A stretch of DNA of 7,888 nucleotides from Bdellovibrio sp. (GTDB taxonomy: Bacteria > Bdellovibrionota > Bdellovibrionia > Bdellovibrionales > Bdellovibrionaceae): contig JAHRXB010000145.1 in the NCBI GenBank assembly GCA_019104905.1, forward strand, positions 1-7,888, written 5' to 3'. The position numbers and the translations under genes are program-made. The notes beneath the pieces are model-generated. The model was not told the DNA's origin. It did no database searches and saw only the letters and a program-made list of their open reading frames with translations. This document shows positions 5,997 to 7,888 of the stretch, one piece after another (position 1 is the first letter of the stretch; each line of letters starts with the position of its first letter).

Positions 5997-7051
5997 TGGC
6001 AAGTGTTGCACAGGCCATCCGAATGGCCCTTCATTATGGTGAAACGAACTTGGGCGTTAAAGATATTTTTGGCCAAGACGTGGGAGCTCCTTTGGGAGGT
6101 GTTTTCACGGCGACTCAAGGTTTGAAGACAGCGTGGAACTCTCCGTTGGATGAACGCGGTATCATCGGCATGGCGATGGGAATTGCCATGGGTGGAGATC
6201 GTTGCGTGGCTGAGATCCAGTTTGCGGATTATATCTTTAATACGATCGATCTTCTTAAGATTGCCGGGAACACCTTGTGGTGTACGAACGGTCAGATTCA
6301 GCTTCCGATGGTGGTGATGACTCCGGTGGGTGCGGGGATCTTTGGTTCTGTTTATCATTCACATTCTTTTGATGCGTGGGCGTCTCGTCTTCCTGGTTGG
6401 AAGATCGTGATGCCATCAAATCCGTTGGATGCTTATGGCTTGATGTTGTCAGCGATTCAGGATCCTAATCCCGTTTTGTATCTGAAATCGAAAGCATTGA
6501 TGCGCCATAAAGGGGAAGAACTGATTCCAGGCGAGCCCGCAGATGAAAAAGAACTGAAGGCGATGATTGATAAGCCGGTTCAAAATGCGGAAGGCTGGAA
6601 GCCCCGTTGGCCGGATCTGCAAGAGTATTTAGTGCCGATCGGTAAAGGCAAGATCACTCGTTCGGGAGAACATATTACCGTGGTGACATACAGTCGCATG
6701 GTTCATCTCTGTGATGAAGTGGCGGATAAGTTGGCGCAAGAAGGTATCTCTGTTGAAGTGATCGACCTTCGTTCCATTTACCCTTACGATTGGCAGATGA
6801 TTAAGTCTTCTGTTGAAAAAACCGGACGGGTTCTTTTTGTGAATGAAGACACAGAAGTGACGAACTTTGGTGAGCATTTGGCTTATCGAGTGACTCAAGA
6901 GTTGTTCTATCAATTGATGGCGCGTCCTCGTGTGTTGGCGGGTAAAAACTTGCCGGGCATTGGTTTGCATCCGAACCTTGAGAAAAACTCTGTCCCTCAG
7001 ATTAACGATATTGAACTCGCGATTCGCGAAGTAGTTGCGGAAGTGCCCTAA
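5996..7051 (+). CDS. 2-oxoacid dehydrogenase E1 component, beta subunit (branched-chain type)
   Basis: A 351-residue partner of E1 alpha; the two are expected to form a cytoplasmic alpha2beta2 heterotetramer with active sites at the interface. The N-terminal transketolase pyrimidine-binding domain (about 1-170) shows GQDVG, GGVF (34-37), SPLDERGIIG with the conserved Glu E53 that activates thiamine diphosphate, EIQFADYIF (73-81) and YHSHS with H121. GGVF, EIQFADYIF and YHSHS resemble BCKDH E1 beta more than pyruvate dehydrogenase. The C-terminal transketolase domain (about 215-345) includes VEVIDLRSIYPYD. Between the domains, residues about 177-211 look like an insertion of some 30 residues relative to human BCKDHB. 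The start at 5996 is set by GGAGG and the TAATG overlap. No E2 or E3 gene follows, so these must be encoded elsewhere. Confidence 0.92.
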   Translation: MASVAQAIRMALHYGETNLGVKDIFGQDVGAPLGGVFTATQGLKTAWNSPLDERGIIGMAMGIAMGGDRCVAEIQFADYIFNTIDLLKIAGNTLWCTNGQIQLPMVVMTPVGAGIFGSVYHSHSFDAWASRLPGWKIVMPSNPLDAYGLMLSAIQDPNPVLYLKSKALMRHKGEELIPGEPADEKELKAMIDKPVQNAEGWKPRWPDLQEYLVPIGKGKITRSGEHITVVTYSRMVHLCDEVADKLAQEGISVEVIDLRSIYPYDWQMIKSSVEKTGRVLFVNEDTEVTNFGEHLAYRVTQELFYQLMARPRVLAGKNLPGIGLHPNLEKNSVPQINDIELAIREVVAEVP

Positions 7052-7888
7052 TGGCTAAAAAAGAAGTGTCCCACAAAAAGAAAGTACGTCGTCGCGTAAA
7101 TAAAAAAAGCGCGAAGATCCTTTTTGATAAATATGAACTTTATCGAAAAGCGGTTCAGTCTGCTGAAAACGACGTGGTTTTTATCCGTGATACCTACAAG
7201 GAACTTAAAGGGAAAAGCCCACGCACCTTCCGTGAGGACTTTTGTGGAACCTTTGCGTTGTCAACAGAGTGGATCAGGCTCAACCCTCGTCACGAGGCGA
7301 TTGGTATTGATCTAGATCCAGAGCCCATGGCTTATGGTCGTCATCACTATTTGGCGAAGATGAAGCCTGAACAGCAGCGTCGCATGAAACTGATTGAGGG
7401 CAATGTTCTTGATCCCAATCTGCCTAAATCCGATATTGTCGCCGGGATGAATTTTTCTTACTTCTGCTTCAAGCAAAGAGACGTTTTGAAAAAGTACTTT
7501 GCAAATGTCTATAAATCCTTGAACAAGGATGGCATGTTCTTAGTGGATATTTTCGGCGGCAGTCAGTGTTATGACGCGATTGAGGACACCATCAAGCACG
7601 AAGGTTTCACTTACTATTGGGATCAGACCAATTTTGATCCTGTGACCAACGAAGCTTTGTTCCATATTCACTTCCGTGTGTGGGGTAAGAAGATCGAACA
7701 AGTTTTCTCTTATGACTGGAGAGTCTGGTCGATCCCTGAGATTCGCGATATCATGCAGGAGGTGGGCTTCCGTAAGACCCACGTTTACTGGGAAGGCACG
7801 GCCAAAGATGGCAGCGGGGACGGGAACTTCACTCGTGTCGATCACGGGGAAGCTTGTCAAAGCTGGATTGCTTATATCGTCGGAGAGA
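7051..7888 (+). CDS. Class I SAM-dependent methyltransferase, 3' end outside window
   Basis: 279 residues are visible and the frame is still open at the window end. The Rossmann-type methyltransferase signature is present in variant form. The glycine loop reads EDFCGTF (62-68) in place of the usual ExGxGxG. The acidic residue after strand 2 is D87 in AIGIDLDP, expected to bind the SAM ribose. An acidic EGNVLD follows at 116-121, then DIVAGMNFSYFCF (128-140) at the motif IV position. The first 30 residues are strongly basic (KKKVRRR at 9-15), which could suit RNA or another polyanion, but this is weak evidence. The start ATG at 7051 shares its A with the E1 beta TAA, and GGAAG (7039-7043) lies 7 bases upstream, so it is coupled to the dehydrogenase genes. 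The substrate is unknown. An overlapping short frame at 7124-7315 is a shadow. Confidence 0.88.
   Translation, partial: MAKKEVSHKKKVRRRVNKKSAKILFDKYELYRKAVQSAENDVVFIRDTYKELKGKSPRTFREDFCGTFALSTEWIRLNPRHEAIGIDLDPEPMAYGRHHYLAKMKPEQQRRMKLIEGNVLDPNLPKSDIVAGMNFSYFCFKQRDVLKKYFANVYKSLNKDGMFLVDIFGGSQCYDAIEDTIKHEGFTYYWDQTNFDPVTNEALFHIHFRVWGKKIEQVFSYDWRVWSIPEIRDIMQEVGFRKTHVYWEGTAKDGSGDGNFTRVDHGEACQSWIAYIVGE

Noticed and set aside
5993..6358. 121-residue - strand open frame opposite E1 beta
   Set aside because: Fully covered by conserved E1 beta coding sequence; a His/Arg-rich composition is typical of an antisense shadow.
7540..7860. 106-residue - strand open frame near the window end
   Set aside because: It is opposite the methyltransferase frame, which runs unbroken from 7051 with clear SAM-binding motifs.

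Overview
The window is a compact stretch of ordinary-looking bacterial chromosome with every gene on the + strand. Gene order and protein character (Lys-rich proteins, a long Tsp/Prc-type protease, a TopA with repeated C-terminal domains and no zinc fingers) suggest a Bdellovibrio-like predatory bacterium or a close relative. That assignment rests on protein flavour only and is an inference. No mobile element, CRISPR array, tRNA or rRNA was seen.

Layout. (1) 1-1569: the 3' part of topA (DNA topoisomerase I), ending in four C-terminal repeats and a Lys-rich tail, followed by a rho-independent terminator. (2) 1645-2544: a HAD-superfamily protein of unknown substrate. Its Shine-Dalgarno lies inside a 10-bp hairpin, and its C-terminus carries a QLSFF motif that resembles a sliding-clamp binding motif. 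(3) 2545-2665: a regulatory intergenic region with a perfect 9-bp inverted repeat of CRP/FNR geometry, a good sigma70-like promoter and a 5'-UTR hairpin. (4) 2666-4687: prc/tsp, a secreted S41 tail-specific protease with all catalytic residues, closed by a strong terminator. (5) 4887-7888: a three-gene operon joined by two TAATG stop/start overlaps. It encodes the E1 alpha and E1 beta subunits of a branched-chain-type 2-oxoacid dehydrogenase and a class I SAM-dependent methyltransferase that runs off the end of the window.

How the genes work together. topA, the HAD gene and prc look like separate transcription units. The two E1 subunits form one thiamine-diphosphate enzyme (alpha2beta2) that would decarboxylate a 2-oxoacid, most likely branched-chain, and pass the acyl group to an E2 encoded elsewhere. 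The methyltransferase is translationally coupled to E1 beta, but its substrate is unknown. I found no clearly new multi-gene system. The most interesting leads are the hairpin over the HAD ribosome binding site, the clamp-like motif in that protein, the palindrome at the prc promoter, and the histone-like Lys-rich extension on E1 alpha.
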